DNA of 64,000 nucleotides, taken from NCBI RefSeq assembly GCF_007004665.1, contig NZ_ML660056.1, positions 124,001 to 188,000 of the forward strand. The letters are read 5' to 3'. Both the position numbers and the translations under genes were made by a program. The DNA comes from Denitrobaculum tricleocarpae (GTDB lineage: Bacteria; Pseudomonadota; Alphaproteobacteria; Kiloniellales; Kiloniellaceae). The notes beneath the pieces are model-generated. The model did not search any database. It saw nothing but the letters and a program-made list of their open reading frames with translations, and was not told the origin of the DNA. Positions 44,037 through 54,905 of the stretch are shown here, piece by piece. The stretch's first letter is position 1, and each line of letters begins with the position of its first letter.

Positions 44037-44063
44037 CTTGAAGGTGCGTTTTGCAGACGCCAT
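44037..44063 (+). promoter_or_regulatory. Candidate heat-shock (sigma-32) promoter of clpX
   Basis: CTTGAA (44037-44042) and CGCCAT (44058-44063) are separated by 15 bp, matching the sigma-32 consensus CTTGAA-N13-17-CCCCAT with one mismatch. It lies about 185 bp before the clpX start. Confidence 0.45.
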
Positions 44064-44247
44064 CTCTACAGTGTTAAGGATATGTTGAACGCTCGGGATT
44101 ATACTATTTCGAGCGATCAACCACAGGTTGGTCTTGTGACTGATGGGCTAATCCAGCGATTAAAAATGATAAATTTGTCATTGTGCGCTGGTGGGACGTC
44201 TGTCTAACATGATTTGTAATTGAATCGAGCTTCGAGGCGTAACAGCC

Positions 44248-45513
44248 ATGACAAAGTCGAGCGGTAGCGACTCGAAAAATACACTTTATTGTTCTTTCTG
44301 CGGAAAGAGCCAACATGAAGTTCGAAAACTCATCGCCGGACCGACGGTCTTTATTTGCGATGAATGTGTCGAGCTTTGCATGGATATCATCCGTGAAGAG
44401 CACAAGACGACGCTGGTTAAATCCAGTGACGGTGTGCCGACTCCACGCGACATCTGCACGGTCCTTGACGACTACGTCATTGGGCAGGCCCACGCAAAGC
44501 GCGTGCTGTCTGTGGCGGTGCACAACCACTACAAGCGTCTTGCTCATGACACCAAATCGGCTGACGTCGAGTTGGCCAAGTCCAATATCCTCCTGATCGG
44601 TCCGACCGGTTGCGGCAAGACTCTGCTTGCGCAGACCCTGGCGCGCATTCTGGACGTGCCCTTCACCATGGCCGATGCGACGACCCTGACCGAAGCGGGC
44701 TATGTGGGTGAAGATGTTGAAAACATTATCCTGAAGCTGCTGCAGGCGGCCGACTACAATGTCGAGCGGGCCCAGCGCGGCATCGTCTACATTGACGAAG
44801 TCGATAAAATCAGCCGCAAATCCGATAATCCCTCGATCACACGGGACGTTTCGGGTGAGGGCGTTCAGCAGGCATTGCTGAAGATCATGGAAGGCACCGT
44901 GGCTTCGGTTCCGCCTCAGGGGGGACGCAAGCATCCCCAGCAGGAGTTCCTGCAGGTCGATACCACGAACATCCTGTTTATCTGCGGTGGTGCGTTCGCC
45001 GGCCTGGATAAACTGATCGCGGGCCGGGGCAAAGGATCGTCAATCGGCTTTGGTGCCGACGTGCGCAGCCCGGAAGAGCGTACCACAGGAGATGTGCTGA
45101 AAGAGGTCGAGCCTGAAGATCTTCTGAAATTCGGCTTGATTCCCGAGTTCGTCGGGCGTCTTCCTGTCGTTGCCACTCTGGAAGATCTGGACGACGACGC
45201 GCTGGTCGAAATTCTGACCCAGCCGAAGAATGCGCTGGTGAAACAGTACCAGCGTCTCTTCGAGATGGAGGATATCAGCCTGCAGTTCGCGGACGATGCT
45301 CTCAGGGCAATCGCGGCGAAGGCGATCAAGCGCAAAACCGGTGCACGCGGTCTTCGTTCCATCATGGAAGGCATTCTTCTGGAGCCGATGTTTGACCTGC
45401 CGAGCCTTGAAGGGGTTGAGGAAATGGTCATCAGCGGCGAGGTCGTCGAAGGCCGTTCTCAGCCACTCTACATCTACACAGATCGACGCGACGACGTAGA
45501 AAGCAGTGCATAA
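44248..45513 (+). CDS. clpX: ATP-dependent Clp protease ATP-binding subunit ClpX
   Basis: The 421-residue AAA+ unfoldase has the N-terminal C4 zinc finger (Cys15, Cys18, Cys37, Cys40) that binds adaptors, Walker A GPTGCGKT (118-125), the GYVGEDVE pore loop, Walker [10 protein letters not shown], and sensor and IGF-type loop regions needed to dock on ClpP. Length equals the family norm of about 420. It unfolds tagged substrates for ClpP. It lies between clpP and lon on the same strand. Confidence 0.97.
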   Translation: MTKSSGSDSKNTLYCSFCGKSQHEVRKLIAGPTVFICDECVELCMDIIREEHKTTLVKSSDGVPTPRDICTVLDDYVIGQAHAKRVLSVAVHNHYKRLAHDTKSADVELAKSNILLIGPTGCGKTLLAQTLARILDVPFTMADATTLTEAGYVGEDVENIILKLLQAADYNVERAQRGIVYIDEVDKISRKSDNPSITRDVSGEGVQQALLKIMEGTVASVPPQGGRKHPQQEFLQVDTTNILFICGGAFAGLDKLIAGRGKGSSIGFGADVRSPEERTTGDVLKEVEPEDLLKFGLIPEFVGRLPVVATLEDLDDDALVEILTQPKNALVKQYQRLFEMEDISLQFADDALRAIAAKAIKRKTGARGLRSIMEGILLEPMFDLPSLEGVEEMVISGEVVEGRSQPLYIYTDRRDDVESSA

Positions 45514-45582
45514 CGAGGTTTTCTCGTGTTTTTTGCAGTGATCACGCCTAGGGGGAGCTGACTTTCAAAAAGCGGCCCCGCC

Positions 45583-45608
45583 CTTGAAGATTACGGTTTT
45601 AGCCATCA
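45583..45608 (+). promoter_or_regulatory. Candidate heat-shock promoter of lon
   Basis: CTTGAA (45583-45588) is followed after 12-14 bp by AGCCATCA (45601-45608), resembling a sigma-32 promoter with a slightly short spacer. It is in the 181-bp gap before lon, 87 bp from the ATG. An inverted TTCAA...TTGAA surrounds the -35 region. Confidence 0.4.
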
Positions 45609-45694
45609 AATCTCTAGGCGTCAGCCGGGTCAGCGCAAGGCAACCCGGATATCGGCCCGCTCATATCGGGCCGTCGCAAGATTAAAGAGGAAAT

Positions 45695-48103
45695 ATGTTG
45701 GAAATTCCACGCGGCAATCTCTATCCAGTCCTCCCGTTACGCGACATAGTAGTGTTTCCGCACATGATTGTGCCGCTATTCGTCGGTCGCGAAAAGTCGG
45801 TGCGGGCGCTGGAAGACGTCATGAAGGACGACAAGCAGATCCTGCTTGTAACTCAGAAAAATGCCGCTCAGGACGACCCGACCCCTGCAGATATCTATTC
45901 TGTGGGTACGGTCGGTACTGTGTTGCAGCTGTTGAAACTGCCTGACGGGACCGTCAAGGTGCTGGTCGAGGGCGGACAGCGGGCCAAGATTGCGAAATTT
46001 GCCGATTCGGAAGATTTCTTCCAGGCCTATGCCGAGACCATGGACGACGATACGGGCGAGGATCGCGAGCTCGACGCCCTGGCGCGCACGGTCGTCTCGC
46101 AGTTCGAGCAATACATCAAGCTGAACAAGAAGATTCCGCCGGAGGTGCTGGTTTCGATCAATCAGATCGATGAGCCAAGCAAGCTGGCAGATACCATTGC
46201 ATCGCACCTGACCCTGAAAATCTCTGAGAAGCAGGAACTGCTCGAGAGCGAGGGCGTGAGCGACCGTTTGGAAAAGGTCTATGCTTTCATGGAAAGCGAG
46301 ATAGGCGTTCTCCAGGTCGAGAAGCGGATCCGCAATCGCGTCAAGCGCCAGATGGAGAAGACTCAGCGCGAGTACTATCTCAATGAGCAGCTCAAAGCGA
46401 TTCAGAAGGAATTGGGCGAGGGCGAGGACGGCCGCGATGAACTGGCCGAACTGGAAGAGAAAATCGCCAAGACCAAGCTGACCAAGGAAGCGCGCGAGAA
46501 GGCCGTTGCCGAGTTGAAGAAGCTTCGCAACATGAGCCCGATGTCGGCCGAAGCGACGGTCGTGCGCAACTATCTGGATTGGATCGTGTCGATCCCCTGG
46601 AAAAAGCGGACCAAGGTCAAAAAAGATATCGTGCATGCCAACGCTGTGCTGGACGAGGACCACTACGGTCTGGAAAAGGTCAAGGAACGCATCATCGAAT
46701 ACCTTGCGGTCCAGCAGCGGATGCAGAAGATCAAAGGTCCGATTCTCTGTCTGGTCGGCCCGCCAGGCGTGGGTAAAACCTCGTTGGGCAAGTCGATCGC
46801 CAAGGCAACCGGCCGGAATTTCGTGCGCATGAGCCTGGGCGGCGTCCGCGATGAAGCCGAAGTCCGCGGTCACCGCCGGACCTATATCGGGTCCATGCCG
46901 GGCAAGGTCATTCAGAGCATGAAAAAGGCGAAGTCATCCAATCCGCTTTTCCTGCTTGATGAGATCGATAAGCTCGGTGCCGACTGGCGCGGCGATCCGT
47001 CGTCGGCCTTACTTGAGGTCTTGGATCCCGAGCAGAACAACTCATTCAACGACCATTACCTCGAAGTCGATTACGACCTCTCCGATGTGATGTTCGTCAC
47101 GACCGCGAATACGTTGCGCATGCCGCAGCCGCTGCTTGACCGTATGGAAGTGATCCGGATCCCCGGATACACCGAAGACGAGAAGGTTCAGATCGCTGTC
47201 CGCTACCTGATTCCCAAGCAGATGAAAGACCACGGCGTCAAAGAAGAAGAGTGGTCGATCACGGACGAAGCCCTGCGCAGCCTGATCCAGCTTTATACCC
47301 GCGAAGCCGGTGTTCGTAATCTCGAGCGTGAAATCGCGAACCTGGTACGTAAAGCGGTCAAGGAAATCGCCCTCGGCGAATCCACGACGGTCGAAGTCAA
47401 CCCGGAGACCCTGGACAAATACGCCGGTGTGCCGCGTTATCGTTTCGGTGCCGCAGAGAAGGAGGATCACGTCGGTGTCTCGACCGGTCTGGCCTGGACC
47501 GAAGTCGGTGGCGAGTTGCTGTCGATCGAGGCGGTCACGGTTCCCGGTAAAGGCAAGGTGTCTTCCACCGGTAAGCTCGGCGAAGTGATGAAGGAATCGA
47601 TCCAGGCGGCGGAGTACTACGTCAAAAGCCGCTCGATCGAGTATGGCATCAAGCCGACCGTCTTCGAGCGCAAGGACATTCACGTCCATGTTCCCGAGGG
47701 CGCGACTCCGAAAGACGGACCGTCAGCTGGTATTGCAATGGTCACGGCGATTGTGTCGGTGCTCACGGAAAATCCGATTCGCAGCGATTTGGCGATGACC
47801 GGCGAAGTGACCCTGCGCGGACGCGTGCTTCCCATTGGCGGCCTCAAGGAAAAGCTGCTTGCGGCCCTGCGCGGGAACATCAAGACCGTGCTGATTCCGC
47901 AGGAAAATGAGAAAGATCTTGCCGACATTCCTGACAATGTGAAGCAAGGCCTTGAAATCATTCCAACTTCTAATGTTGATGAAGTGCTGGAACACGCACT
48001 TGTCAACAAATTGACAGCCATTGAATGGGTCGAACCTGCCGAAGTTGACGCAGCACGCGGGGCAGGGAACGACGATGGCCGGAGCGGAGTCATTACCCAC
48101 TAA
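45695..48103 (+). CDS. lon: ATP-dependent protease Lon
   Basis: The 802-residue homohexameric protease has the N-terminal substrate-binding domain (about 1-300), the AAA+ module with Walker A GPPGVGKT (355-362) and Walker B LFLLDEIDKL, and the protease domain with catalytic Ser677 (PKDGPSAGIAM) and, 43 residues on, Lys720 (GGLKEKLLAA). It degrades damaged and specific regulatory proteins in the cytoplasm. Length and arrangement match LonA of alphaproteobacteria. A long terminator hairpin follows, then hupB, the classical lon-hupB order. Confidence 0.97.
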   Translation: MLEIPRGNLYPVLPLRDIVVFPHMIVPLFVGREKSVRALEDVMKDDKQILLVTQKNAAQDDPTPADIYSVGTVGTVLQLLKLPDGTVKVLVEGGQRAKIAKFADSEDFFQAYAETMDDDTGEDRELDALARTVVSQFEQYIKLNKKIPPEVLVSINQIDEPSKLADTIASHLTLKISEKQELLESEGVSDRLEKVYAFMESEIGVLQVEKRIRNRVKRQMEKTQREYYLNEQLKAIQKELGEGEDGRDELAELEEKIAKTKLTKEAREKAVAELKKLRNMSPMSAEATVVRNYLDWIVSIPWKKRTKVKKDIVHANAVLDEDHYGLEKVKERIIEYLAVQQRMQKIKGPILCLVGPPGVGKTSLGKSIAKATGRNFVRMSLGGVRDEAEVRGHRRTYIGSMPGKVIQSMKKAKSSNPLFLLDEIDKLGADWRGDPSSALLEVLDPEQNNSFNDHYLEVDYDLSDVMFVTTANTLRMPQPLLDRMEVIRIPGYTEDEKVQIAVRYLIPKQMKDHGVKEEEWSITDEALRSLIQLYTREAGVRNLEREIANLVRKAVKEIALGESTTVEVNPETLDKYAGVPRYRFGAAEKEDHVGVSTGLAWTEVGGELLSIEAVTVPGKGKVSSTGKLGEVMKESIQAAEYYVKSRSIEYGIKPTVFERKDIHVHVPEGATPKDGPSAGIAMVTAIVSVLTENPIRSDLAMTGEVTLRGRVLPIGGLKEKLLAALRGNIKTVLIPQENEKDLADIPDNVKQGLEIIPTSNVDEVLEHALVNKLTAIEWVEPAEVDAARGAGNDDGRSGVITH

Positions 48104-48122
48104 CTTTGATCCCGAACGCGCG

Positions 48123-48175
48123 CTAGGGTGAGAGGCAAATTAACTAAAAAAAGCCTCTCAATCCCTAGGTTTTCT
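48123..48175 (+). terminator. Intrinsic terminator after lon
   Basis: CTAGGG-TGAGAGGC (48123-48136) pairs with GCCTCTCA-AT-CCCTAG (48153-48168) with a 2-nt bulge and an A-rich loop, then GTTTTCTC. It lies 20 bp after the lon stop codon. Confidence 0.85.
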
Positions 48176-48188
48176 CGCGTTTCTTCGA

Positions 48189-48218
48189 TTGACGTTGGGG
48201 GTTTTACCAGCTTACACT
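48189..48218 (+). promoter_or_regulatory. Candidate sigma-70 promoter of hupB
   Basis: TTGACG (48189-48194) and TACACT (48213-48218) are 18 bp apart, 69 bp before the GTG start. The -35 matches the consensus at five of six positions and the -10 at four. Confidence 0.5.
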
Positions 48219-48286
48219 CCGACCTCCTCAGAGTGGTTTTTCCCATTTCTATTTCCTAAATCCCGACATTTGGAGGGGGTACTAAC

Positions 48287-48559
48287 GTGAACAAAAACGA
48301 TCTGGTTGCCGTAGTTGCAGAGAACTCAGAACTGTCCAAGGCAGACAGCACCAAAGCTGTTGATGCCGTCTTCGACGCAATCACTTCTTCTTTGAAGTCT
48401 GGCGACGAAGTTCGCCTCGTCGGCTTCGGAACTTTTTCCGTAGCACAGCGCGCAGCTTCTGAAGGCCGCAACCCACGCACCGGCGAAAAAATCAAGATTC
48501 CTGCGTCCAAGCAGCCGAAGTTCAAGGCTGGTAAAGGTCTCAAGGACGCCGTTAACTAA
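48287..48559 (+). CDS. hupB: DNA-binding protein HU
   Basis: The 90-residue protein has the HU/IHF fold: N-terminal helices ([17 protein letters not shown]) and the DNA-binding arm with [10 protein letters not shown] (about 58-67). It is a homodimeric chromosome-packaging protein. The start is a GTG preceded by GGAGGGGGT 6 bp upstream, an excellent ribosome site. It is the single HU gene next to lon, as in many alphaproteobacteria. Codon use and length (90) are standard for the family. Confidence 0.97.
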   Translation: MNKNDLVAVVAENSELSKADSTKAVDAVFDAITSSLKSGDEVRLVGFGTFSVAQRAASEGRNPRTGEKIKIPASKQPKFKAGKGLKDAVN

Positions 48560-48583
48560 CTCAGAAAAGATTCGCGCTGAGGG

Positions 48584-48619
48584 CGCCGGCCGTTTTGACT
48601 TTCGTCAGGACGGCCGGCG
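48584..48619 (+). terminator. Hairpin terminator after hupB
   Basis: CGCCGGCCGT (48584-48593) pairs with ACGGCCGGCG (48610-48619), a perfect 10-bp GC-rich stem, 24 bp after the hupB stop. The U-run after it is short (GCGTTTC), so it may act with Rho or as a pause. Confidence 0.6.
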
Positions 48620-48765
48620 AGCGTTTCTGCCCGCAAGAACGTCGACACTGACGTTGCCACGAACGATGCGTCTTCAGCCGGACTTCTGACTTTGTTTTTG
48701 TGTTTTCTTCGTTGTTTCCACCGGAATGATCCCGTATAGAAGCGCCAAGAAGCACTGATGTCGTT

Positions 48766-48841
48766 GGGCGATTAGCTCAGTTGGTAGAGCATCTCGTTTA
48801 CACCGAGAGGGTCGGCAGTTCGAGCCTGTCATCGCCCACCA
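48766..48841 (+). tRNA. tRNA-Val (anticodon TAC)
   Basis: A complete cloverleaf with acceptor GGGCGAT paired with ATCGCCC, D-arm AGCTCAGTTGGTAGAGC, anticodon loop TTTACAC (TAC), T-arm CAGTTCGAGCCTG and encoded CCA end at 48839-48841. Confidence 0.97.
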
Positions 48842-49530
48842 GACATCCAAAGCCGCCACACCCCTCCGAGCTGAGTATCTTGTAGCTCATAAGCGGCTTG
48901 CTTGGCCCAGATTGCTGGATGGCCCTTCAGCAATCCAGGCCCTCTCCCTCTCAAAGAACTGCTATACGCATCCGGGCCTTCTGGTGCGCGGAAGGGCGGG
49001 CGCTGCTGTTTTGGGCTGCGCAATGTCCAAACGGTCTCGTCAAGCCCTGTGTCCCCGTGTATCCGGCACTCGTCCCGTCATCAGGCTCTTCGGGCCACGC
49101 AGGCACCTGGATGATTGCCGGGCAATCGGTGCCCGGTATCGTGAGTCTTGCATCTTGAGTCTTGCATCTGGACTCCGGCATCCGGACTCCGGCCCCACTT
49201 TGCGCGGCGGGGGAAGCGATACCTCTCGCCATTTGACTTCGGTCGCGAATCGAAATCACATCCTGGGAATGCGCGTCGGCTTGCAAACCTCCATGCAGGG
49301 AATGAAGCGCGCGCCTGACGGGGCGGCTTGCCCAGCAGCGAAATTCCGTTTGTCTTTCAGACTTAAGTCACACGAGTTTGGGCCCGCTGCGCCCGCCGTT
49401 TGGGATCGCCTGTTCTGGCCGCATTGGAAGCTTTTGTGACGAAAACGAAAAAAGCCGGTGGCCAGCGCTTGACACCTGCTGGGGGAGGGAGTACATCACC
49501 GCTGCCCGTTACGGCGGGACCCTTTCAAAA
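48842..49530. other. 689-bp gap between tRNA-Val and tRNA-Asp
   Basis: The stretch contains a four-unit degenerate 14-bp repeat (49142-49197) and many long GC-rich open frames on both strands, none with a ribosome site or family resemblance. An open frame at 48912-49439 is the longest but looks non-coding. The last 100 bp are the promoter area for tRNA-Asp. I see no recognisable RNA gene. Confidence 0.5.
49142..49197. repeat. Four-unit degenerate 14-bp repeat
   Basis: TGAGTCTTGCATCT occurs twice exactly (49142-49155, 49156-49169), then GGACTCCGGCATCC (49170-49183) and GGACTCCGGCCCCA (49184-49197). The two types share GA-TC--GCATC-like positions, so all four may descend from one unit. Confidence 0.7.
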
Positions 49531-49607
<77 letters not shown>

Positions 49608-50185
49608 CTTTTTTCTCAAAATCTTTATCGCTGTTGCTCCGCAGATATCTCACTGCGGTTGTCGCTGCAGGAGAGCAAAATCGCCTGCGCGGTAACAAAC
49701 GGCTCGGGGCGGACTCGAGTCGCATCAATTCTTCGGGAATTGGATCAACGGTTGGGTTCGGACGAAGCGTTTCATATTGCGGTTGCGTCCTACGGTCTTG
49801 TACGGTCTCGAAGCAGAGCCAATGCCCCTGTCACAGGCTCAAATCCCGTAAAATTTATCAAAAAAACAATGAATTGTTAGGAAATTAGGGCAGATGATCC
49901 GGGTCAGTGTCGGCTGCCCGGAATCCGGGACGGGGAGCGGATATATTGTGGGTTTTTTCGCGCTGCAGCAAAAAAAGTCGGCTGGCTGCAATCCTGTTGC
50001 GTTTGATGCTTTTCCCGGGCCGGTCTTGGCCGTATATTGCGGCGAATTCACGGCACTCCTTGCCGCAGTGTGGCTGACGACACAGAGATCCTGGTGTCTA
50101 TGGCGATAACAAGTCCGGAACGGGCGGCATTGTTACTGCACCAAAGCGTCGAGAGGTTGGCGCGTTTTGTTGGAGATAAAATCGA
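49608..50185. other. 578-bp gap before the nuo operon
   Basis: The gap should contain the nuo operon promoter and leader; short frames here (such as 49659-49880) have no ribosome site and no known relatives. A small GC-rich dyad CCCGG-AAT-CCGGG occurs near 49919-49931. I see no gene. Confidence 0.5.
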
Positions 50186-50551
50186 ATGGATGGCCTGTTA
50201 GCGGAATACCTGCCGATTCTGATGTTTATCGGAATTGCCGTAGGACTCGCCGGCATCATGGTGGTGGCCTCTTACATTGTCGGACGCCAGCGGCCCGACT
50301 CGGAAAAGATCTCTGCTTATGAATGCGGCTTTGAGGCCTTTGACGACGCGCGCAGTAAATTCGACGTCAGATTTTACCTCGTGGCCATTCTCTTCATTAT
50401 TTTTGACCTGGAAGTTGCGTTTTTATTCCCCTGGGCGGTGTCGCTCGGGGATATCGGCCTATTTGGTTTTTGGTCGATGGTCATCTTCCTGGGCATCCTG
50501 ACCATCGGATTTATCTACGAGTGGAAAAAAGGTGCCTTGGAGTGGGAGTAA
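50186..50551 (+). CDS. nuoA: NADH-quinone oxidoreductase subunit A
   Basis: The 121-residue membrane subunit of complex I has three hydrophobic segments (about residues 8-32, 67-87, 95-115) with a conserved loop [23 protein letters not shown] that carries the essential Glu and Cys near the quinone site. It is the first gene of the 14-gene nuo operon. Its stop codon is 4 bp before the start of nuoB. Confidence 0.97.
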   Translation: MDGLLAEYLPILMFIGIAVGLAGIMVVASYIVGRQRPDSEKISAYECGFEAFDDARSKFDVRFYLVAILFIIFDLEVAFLFPWAVSLGDIGLFGFWSMVIFLGILTIGFIYEWKKGALEWE

Positions 50552-50555
50552 GAGA

Positions 50556-51095
50556 ATGAGTTCCTTAGAGACCGGCGCGCCAGTTCCTCCGGGGCCGCAG
50601 CAGGACAAACTGCTCTCGGCCGTGACCGATGAGATCTCCGAAAAGGGATTTGTCGTCGCGCAGCTGGACAAACTGGCGGCCTGGGCCCAGACCGGCTCGC
50701 TCTGGCCCATGTCTTTCGGTCTGGCATGCTGTGCAGTCGAAATGATGCACACGGCCTGCAGCCGCTATGACATGGACCGTTTCGGTATCGTTTTCCGGCC
50801 TTCGCCGCGTCAATCCGACGTGATGATCGTTGCCGGCACCCTGACCAACAAAATGGCGCCTGCGCTGCGCAAGGTCTACGACCAGATGGCGGAGCCCCGC
50901 TGGGTGATCTCCATGGGGTCCTGCGCGAACGGCGGCGGTTACTATCACTATTCCTATTCGGTTGTGCGCGGCTGTGACCGGATCGTTCCTGTCGATATCT
51001 ACGTTCCCGGTTGCCCTCCAACCGCAGAGGCTCTGCTGTACGGCATCCTGCAGCTCCAAAAGAAGATTAAGCGCGAAGCTCTGCTGGTTCGTTAG
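50556..51095 (+). CDS. nuoB: NADH-quinone oxidoreductase subunit B
   Basis: The roughly 179-residue peripheral subunit holds the N2 [4Fe-4S] cluster with the tandem Cys pair ([12 protein letters not shown]), Cys in [22 protein letters not shown] and Cys in [14 protein letters not shown]2 is the last electron donor to quinone. The ATG at 50556 with GGAG 10 bp upstream is chosen over the longer frame from 50532, which overlaps nuoA. It interacts with NuoD in the connecting module. Confidence 0.97.
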   Translation: MSSLETGAPVPPGPQQDKLLSAVTDEISEKGFVVAQLDKLAAWAQTGSLWPMSFGLACCAVEMMHTACSRYDMDRFGIVFRPSPRQSDVMIVAGTLTNKMAPALRKVYDQMAEPRWVISMGSCANGGGYYHYSYSVVRGCDRIVPVDIYVPGCPPTAEALLYGILQLQKKIKREALLVR

Positions 51096-51131
51096 AACCG
51101 GCGGTTTCGCCATGACATCTGGCAGATTCCT

Positions 51132-51755
51132 ATGAATGAAGCCCTCAATGATCTCGGTGAATACATCAGCGCGGCGCATGCGCAGCGTGTGGATGGGTTC
51201 GACATTGTCGCCGATGAACTGATCATCCATTGCAAGCGCGACGCGATCGTCAAGGTTCTGACTTTTCTCCGGGACGATCAGAATTGCCAGTTCAAGCAAC
51301 TGATGGACGTCACGGCCGTGGACTTTCCGGCCCGTGAAGAACGCTTCGACGTGGTCTACCACCTGCTGTCGCTGAAGCTCAATCAGCGCATCCGTGTCAA
51401 GCTGGTTACCGACGAAGCAAGCCTTGTGCCCTCGGTCGCGGAGGTCTTCTCCTCGGCGATCTGGTACGAACGGGAAGTCTGGGACATGTACGGCATCTAC
51501 TTCGGCGAACATCCGGATTTACGCCGCATGCTGATGGATTATGGCTTTGAGGGGCATCCTCTGCGGAAAGACTTCCCCCTGACCGGTTATGTCGAGGTTC
51601 GCTATGACGAGACGCAGAAGCGGGTCGTCTATGAACCGGTCAAGCTGACTCAGGAATATCGCACCTTCGATTTCATGTCGCCCTGGGAGGGTATGCTGCG
51701 CCTGCCCGGAGATGAAAAGGCCGAGACGGACAACGGCGAAGAGGGAGCTGCCTGA
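51132..51755 (+). CDS. nuoC: NADH-quinone oxidoreductase subunit C
   Basis: The 207-residue soluble subunit has the 30-kDa subunit signature ERE(V)[34 protein letters not shown] around residues 116-150. It is separate from NuoD, unlike the fused form of gammaproteobacteria. The end overlaps the nuoD start by one base (TGATG). It supports the NuoB-NuoD module at the quinone site. Confidence 0.97.
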   Translation: MNEALNDLGEYISAAHAQRVDGFDIVADELIIHCKRDAIVKVLTFLRDDQNCQFKQLMDVTAVDFPAREERFDVVYHLLSLKLNQRIRVKLVTDEASLVPSVAEVFSSAIWYEREVWDMYGIYFGEHPDLRRMLMDYGFEGHPLRKDFPLTGYVEVRYDETQKRVVYEPVKLTQEYRTFDFMSPWEGMLRLPGDEKAETDNGEEGAA

Positions 51756-52933
51756 TGGCCGAACAACAAATCAAGCCGATGACGCTCAACTTCGGGCCCC
51801 AGCATCCGGCGGCCCATGGTGTGCTGCGCCTGGTGCTCGAAATGGACGGTGAGATTATTGAGCGCGCGGACCCTCACATCGGTCTGCTGCACCGGGGCAC
51901 CGAGAAGCTGATCGAGCATAAGACCTACCTTCAGGCCGTGCCCTACTTCGATCGGCTGGACTACGTCTCGCCCATGAACCAGGAGCATGCCTTTGCCCTG
52001 GCTGTCGAAAAGCTGCTCGGGATCGAGGTGCCGAAGCGCGGTCAGTACATCCGGGTGCTTTATTGCGAGATCGGCCGGATCCTCAATCATCTGCTCAACA
52101 TCACGACCTTCGCCATCGACGTCGGCGCGATGACCCCGATCCTCTGGGGCTTCGAGGAACGTGAGAAGCTGATGGAGTTTTATGAGCGGGCCTGCGGCGC
52201 GCGCCTCCATGCGGCTTACTTCCGCCCCGGCGGCGTCCATCAGGATCTGCCCGCCGGATTGCTCGAGGACATTGCGGCTTTCTGCAAGACATTCCCGAAG
52301 GTCATCGACGACATGGAAGGCCTGTTGACCAACAACCGGATCTTCCGGCAGCGCACGGTCGATATCGGCGCGGTGACCCGCGAAGAAGCCAGCGATTGGG
52401 GCTTCTCCGGTGTCATGCTGCGCGGCTCCAACGTCCCTTGGGACCTGCGCAAGGCACAGCCTTATGACTGCTATGAAGAACTGGATTTCGACATTCCGGT
52501 TGGCAAAAACGGTGACTGCTTCGACCGTTACCTCTGCCGGATGGAGGAAATGCGCCAGTCCGTCCGTCTGATGGAGCAGTGCATCGATAAGATGCCCGAT
52601 GGCCCGGTCATGACGACCGATCACAAGATCACACCCCCGCGCCGCGGCGAAATGAAGCAGTCGATGGAAGCGCTGATCCATCACTTTAAACTCTATACCG
52701 AGGGTTATCATGTGCCGCCGGGCGAAACCTACACCGCGGTTGAAGCGCCCAAGGGTGAGTTTGGCGTGTTCCTGATATCCGACGGCAGCAACAAACCCTA
52801 CCGCTGCAAAATCCGCGCTCCCGGGTTTGCGCATTTGGCGGCCATGGACTACATGTGCCGCGGCCATATGCTGGCGGACAGTGTCGCCATTCTGGGATCA
52901 ATGGATATCGTGTTCGGCGAGGTCGACCGATGA
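51755..52933 (+). CDS. nuoD: NADH-quinone oxidoreductase subunit D
   Basis: The 392-residue 49-kDa subunit forms the quinone cavity. [14 protein letters not shown] with the conserved His near residue 20 and [10 protein letters not shown] near 43 are the family signature; Tyr near residue 90 ([14 protein letters not shown]) lies in the quinone-binding region. It overlaps nuoE by 4 bp (ATGA at 52930). Full-length and typical. Confidence 0.97.
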   Translation: MAEQQIKPMTLNFGPQHPAAHGVLRLVLEMDGEIIERADPHIGLLHRGTEKLIEHKTYLQAVPYFDRLDYVSPMNQEHAFALAVEKLLGIEVPKRGQYIRVLYCEIGRILNHLLNITTFAIDVGAMTPILWGFEEREKLMEFYERACGARLHAAYFRPGGVHQDLPAGLLEDIAAFCKTFPKVIDDMEGLLTNNRIFRQRTVDIGAVTREEASDWGFSGVMLRGSNVPWDLRKAQPYDCYEELDFDIPVGKNGDCFDRYLCRMEEMRQSVRLMEQCIDKMPDGPVMTTDHKITPPRRGEMKQSMEALIHHFKLYTEGYHVPPGETYTAVEAPKGEFGVFLISDGSNKPYRCKIRAPGFAHLAAMDYMCRGHMLADSVAILGSMDIVFGEVDR

Positions 52934-53607
52934 AGGTTACGAGTTACGCGGAAGGGGATGTCGGGGACTTTTCCTTCACACCCGAAAATCTGGATGTCGC
53001 GAAAAAGTTCGTCGCGCGCTATCCCGAAGGCCGTCAGGCCAGTGCGGTGATCGCGCTGCTGGATCTGGCGCAGCGTCAGAACGGCGGCTGGTTGTCAGGA
53101 GATGCCATTGCCTACGTTGCCAATTACCTGGAAATAGCGCCCATGCGCGCGTTCGAGGTGGCCAGTTTCTACTCCATGTTCAATCTGAAACCGGTGGGCA
53201 AGCACTTCATTCAGGTCTGCCGCACGACGCCCTGTTGGCTGCGCGGCTCGGACGGTCTGTCGGAAGCCTGCAAAAAGAAACTGGGCGTGAAGTTCGGCGA
53301 AGTGACCGAAGACGGTCTGTTCTCCGTCATCGAAGTCGAATGCCTGGGCGCTTGCGCGAACGCGCCGATGGTTCAGATCAACGACGACTATTACGAAGAT
53401 CTGACACCCGAGCGTATGGAAGAAATGATCGACGATCTGCGCGCGGGAAAAGTGATCCCGGTCGGATCGCAGATCGGCCGTTTGACCTCCGCCCCGGAAG
53501 GCGGCCCCCAAACGCTGCAGGATCTGCCGCCCTTCGACGGTAAGGCCGTGAAGATGGAGCCGGAGGCATTCGTGGCCAAGATCGTGCCGAGTGGAGAGGA
53601 AGGCTGA
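52930..53607 (+). CDS. nuoE: NADH-quinone oxidoreductase subunit E
   Basis: The roughly 225-residue 24-kDa subunit carries the N1a [2Fe-2S] cluster with Cys in [10 protein letters not shown] and in [10 protein letters not shown]. The ATG at 52930 overlaps the nuoD stop. The C-terminal part after the cluster domain (about residues 175-225) is longer than the usual 170-180 residue bacterial protein, a common alphaproteobacterial extension. It ends one base into nuoF. Confidence 0.95.
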   Translation: MKVTSYAEGDVGDFSFTPENLDVAKKFVARYPEGRQASAVIALLDLAQRQNGGWLSGDAIAYVANYLEIAPMRAFEVASFYSMFNLKPVGKHFIQVCRTTPCWLRGSDGLSEACKKKLGVKFGEVTEDGLFSVIEVECLGACANAPMVQINDDYYEDLTPERMEEMIDDLRAGKVIPVGSQIGRLTSAPEGGPQTLQDLPPFDGKAVKMEPEAFVAKIVPSGEEG

Positions 53608-54896
53608 TGCTGAACGATACCGACCGCATCTTTACGAACCTCTATGGACAGCACGACTGGGGCGTCGAGGGCGCCATCGAGCGTGGCATCTGGGACGATA
53701 CCAAAAGCCTGCTGGCCATGGGCCGCGAGGATATCGTCGAGGAGATCAAGGCTTCGGGCCTGCGCGGACGCGGCGGCGCCGGGTTCCCGGCAGGGATCAA
53801 ATGGTCCTTCATGCCCAAGGAAAGCGATGGCCGCCCGGCTTACCTGGTGGTCAACGCGGACGAATCGGAGCCGGGATCCTGCAAAGACCGTGAGATCATG
53901 CGCAACGATCCGCACCGGCTGCTGGAAGGCTGTCTGGTTGCTGGCTTCGCCATGGGCGCACAGGCCTGCTACATCTATATCCGCGGCGAGTATTATCTCG
54001 AATCACAGCGCCTGGAAGCGGCGGTCGAACAGGCCTATGCCAAAGGCTTCTTGGGCAAGAATGCCTGCGGGTCCGGGTATGACTACGACCTCTACATTCA
54101 TCGCGGCGCGGGCGCTTACATCTGCGGCGAGGAAACCGCTCTGCTCGAGAGCCTGGAAGGTAAGAAGGGCCAGCCCCGCCTGAAACCGCCGTTCCCGGCG
54201 GCCGTCGGTCTTTACGGCTGCCCGACGACGGTGACCAATGTCGAGACCATTGCCGTTTCGCCGACCATCCTGCGCCGTGGCTCGGAATGGTTCGCGGGCT
54301 TCGGACGCCAGAACAACGCGGGTACCAAGATCTACAGCATTTCCGGCCACGTAAATAAGCCCTGCAACGTCGAGGAATCGATGAGTATCCCCTTGAAGGA
54401 GCTGATCGAGAAGCATGCCGGCGGCGTGCGCGGCGGCTGGGACAATCTGCTTGCGGTGATCCCGGGCGGATCCTCAGTGCCGATGCTGCCCAAATCGATC
54501 TGCGACACGGTTCTGATGGATTTCGACGCCCTGCGGGAGGTCAAGTCGGGCCTGGGCACGGCGGCGGTCATCGTTATGGACAAATCAACCGACATCGTCG
54601 AGGCGATTGCCCGTCTGTCGCACTTCTACATGCACGAAAGCTGCGGCCAGTGCACGCCCTGCCGTGAAGGGACCGGCTGGATGTGGCGTGTCATGACCCG
54701 CATGGTGAAGGGTGAGGCGGATGTCGACGAGATCGATACCCTCCTGGATGTGACCTATCAGGTCGAAGGCCACACCATCTGCGCACTGGGCGATGCAGCT
54801 GCCTGGCCGATCCAGGGTTTGATCCGGCATTTCCGGCCCGAGCTGGAGCGCCGGATTCTCGAATACAAGACGTCCAAACAGGCAGCGGCGGAATAG
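53607..54896 (+). CDS. nuoF: NADH-quinone oxidoreductase subunit F (NADH- and FMN-binding)
   Basis: The 429-residue 51-kDa subunit binds NADH and FMN ([18 protein letters not shown] and the Gly-rich motif [13 protein letters not shown]) and the N3 [4Fe-4S] cluster ([15 protein letters not shown], with the last Cys near HTICALGD). It is the entry point of electrons into complex I. Starts at the TGATG junction with nuoE. Confidence 0.97.
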   Translation: MLNDTDRIFTNLYGQHDWGVEGAIERGIWDDTKSLLAMGREDIVEEIKASGLRGRGGAGFPAGIKWSFMPKESDGRPAYLVVNADESEPGSCKDREIMRNDPHRLLEGCLVAGFAMGAQACYIYIRGEYYLESQRLEAAVEQAYAKGFLGKNACGSGYDYDLYIHRGAGAYICGEETALLESLEGKKGQPRLKPPFPAAVGLYGCPTTVTNVETIAVSPTILRRGSEWFAGFGRQNNAGTKIYSISGHVNKPCNVEESMSIPLKELIEKHAGGVRGGWDNLLAVIPGGSSVPMLPKSICDTVLMDFDALREVKSGLGTAAVIVMDKSTDIVEAIARLSHFYMHESCGQCTPCREGTGWMWRVMTRMVKGEADVDEIDTLLDVTYQVEGHTICALGDAAAWPIQGLIRHFRPELERRILEYKTSKQAAAE

Positions 54897-54905
54897 GAGA
54901 CCTTT

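Noticed and set aside
48912-49439. 175-residue open frame in the gap between tRNA genes
   Set aside because: No ribosome site, odd composition rich in Arg, Ser and Gly, no family; contains the short repeat region.
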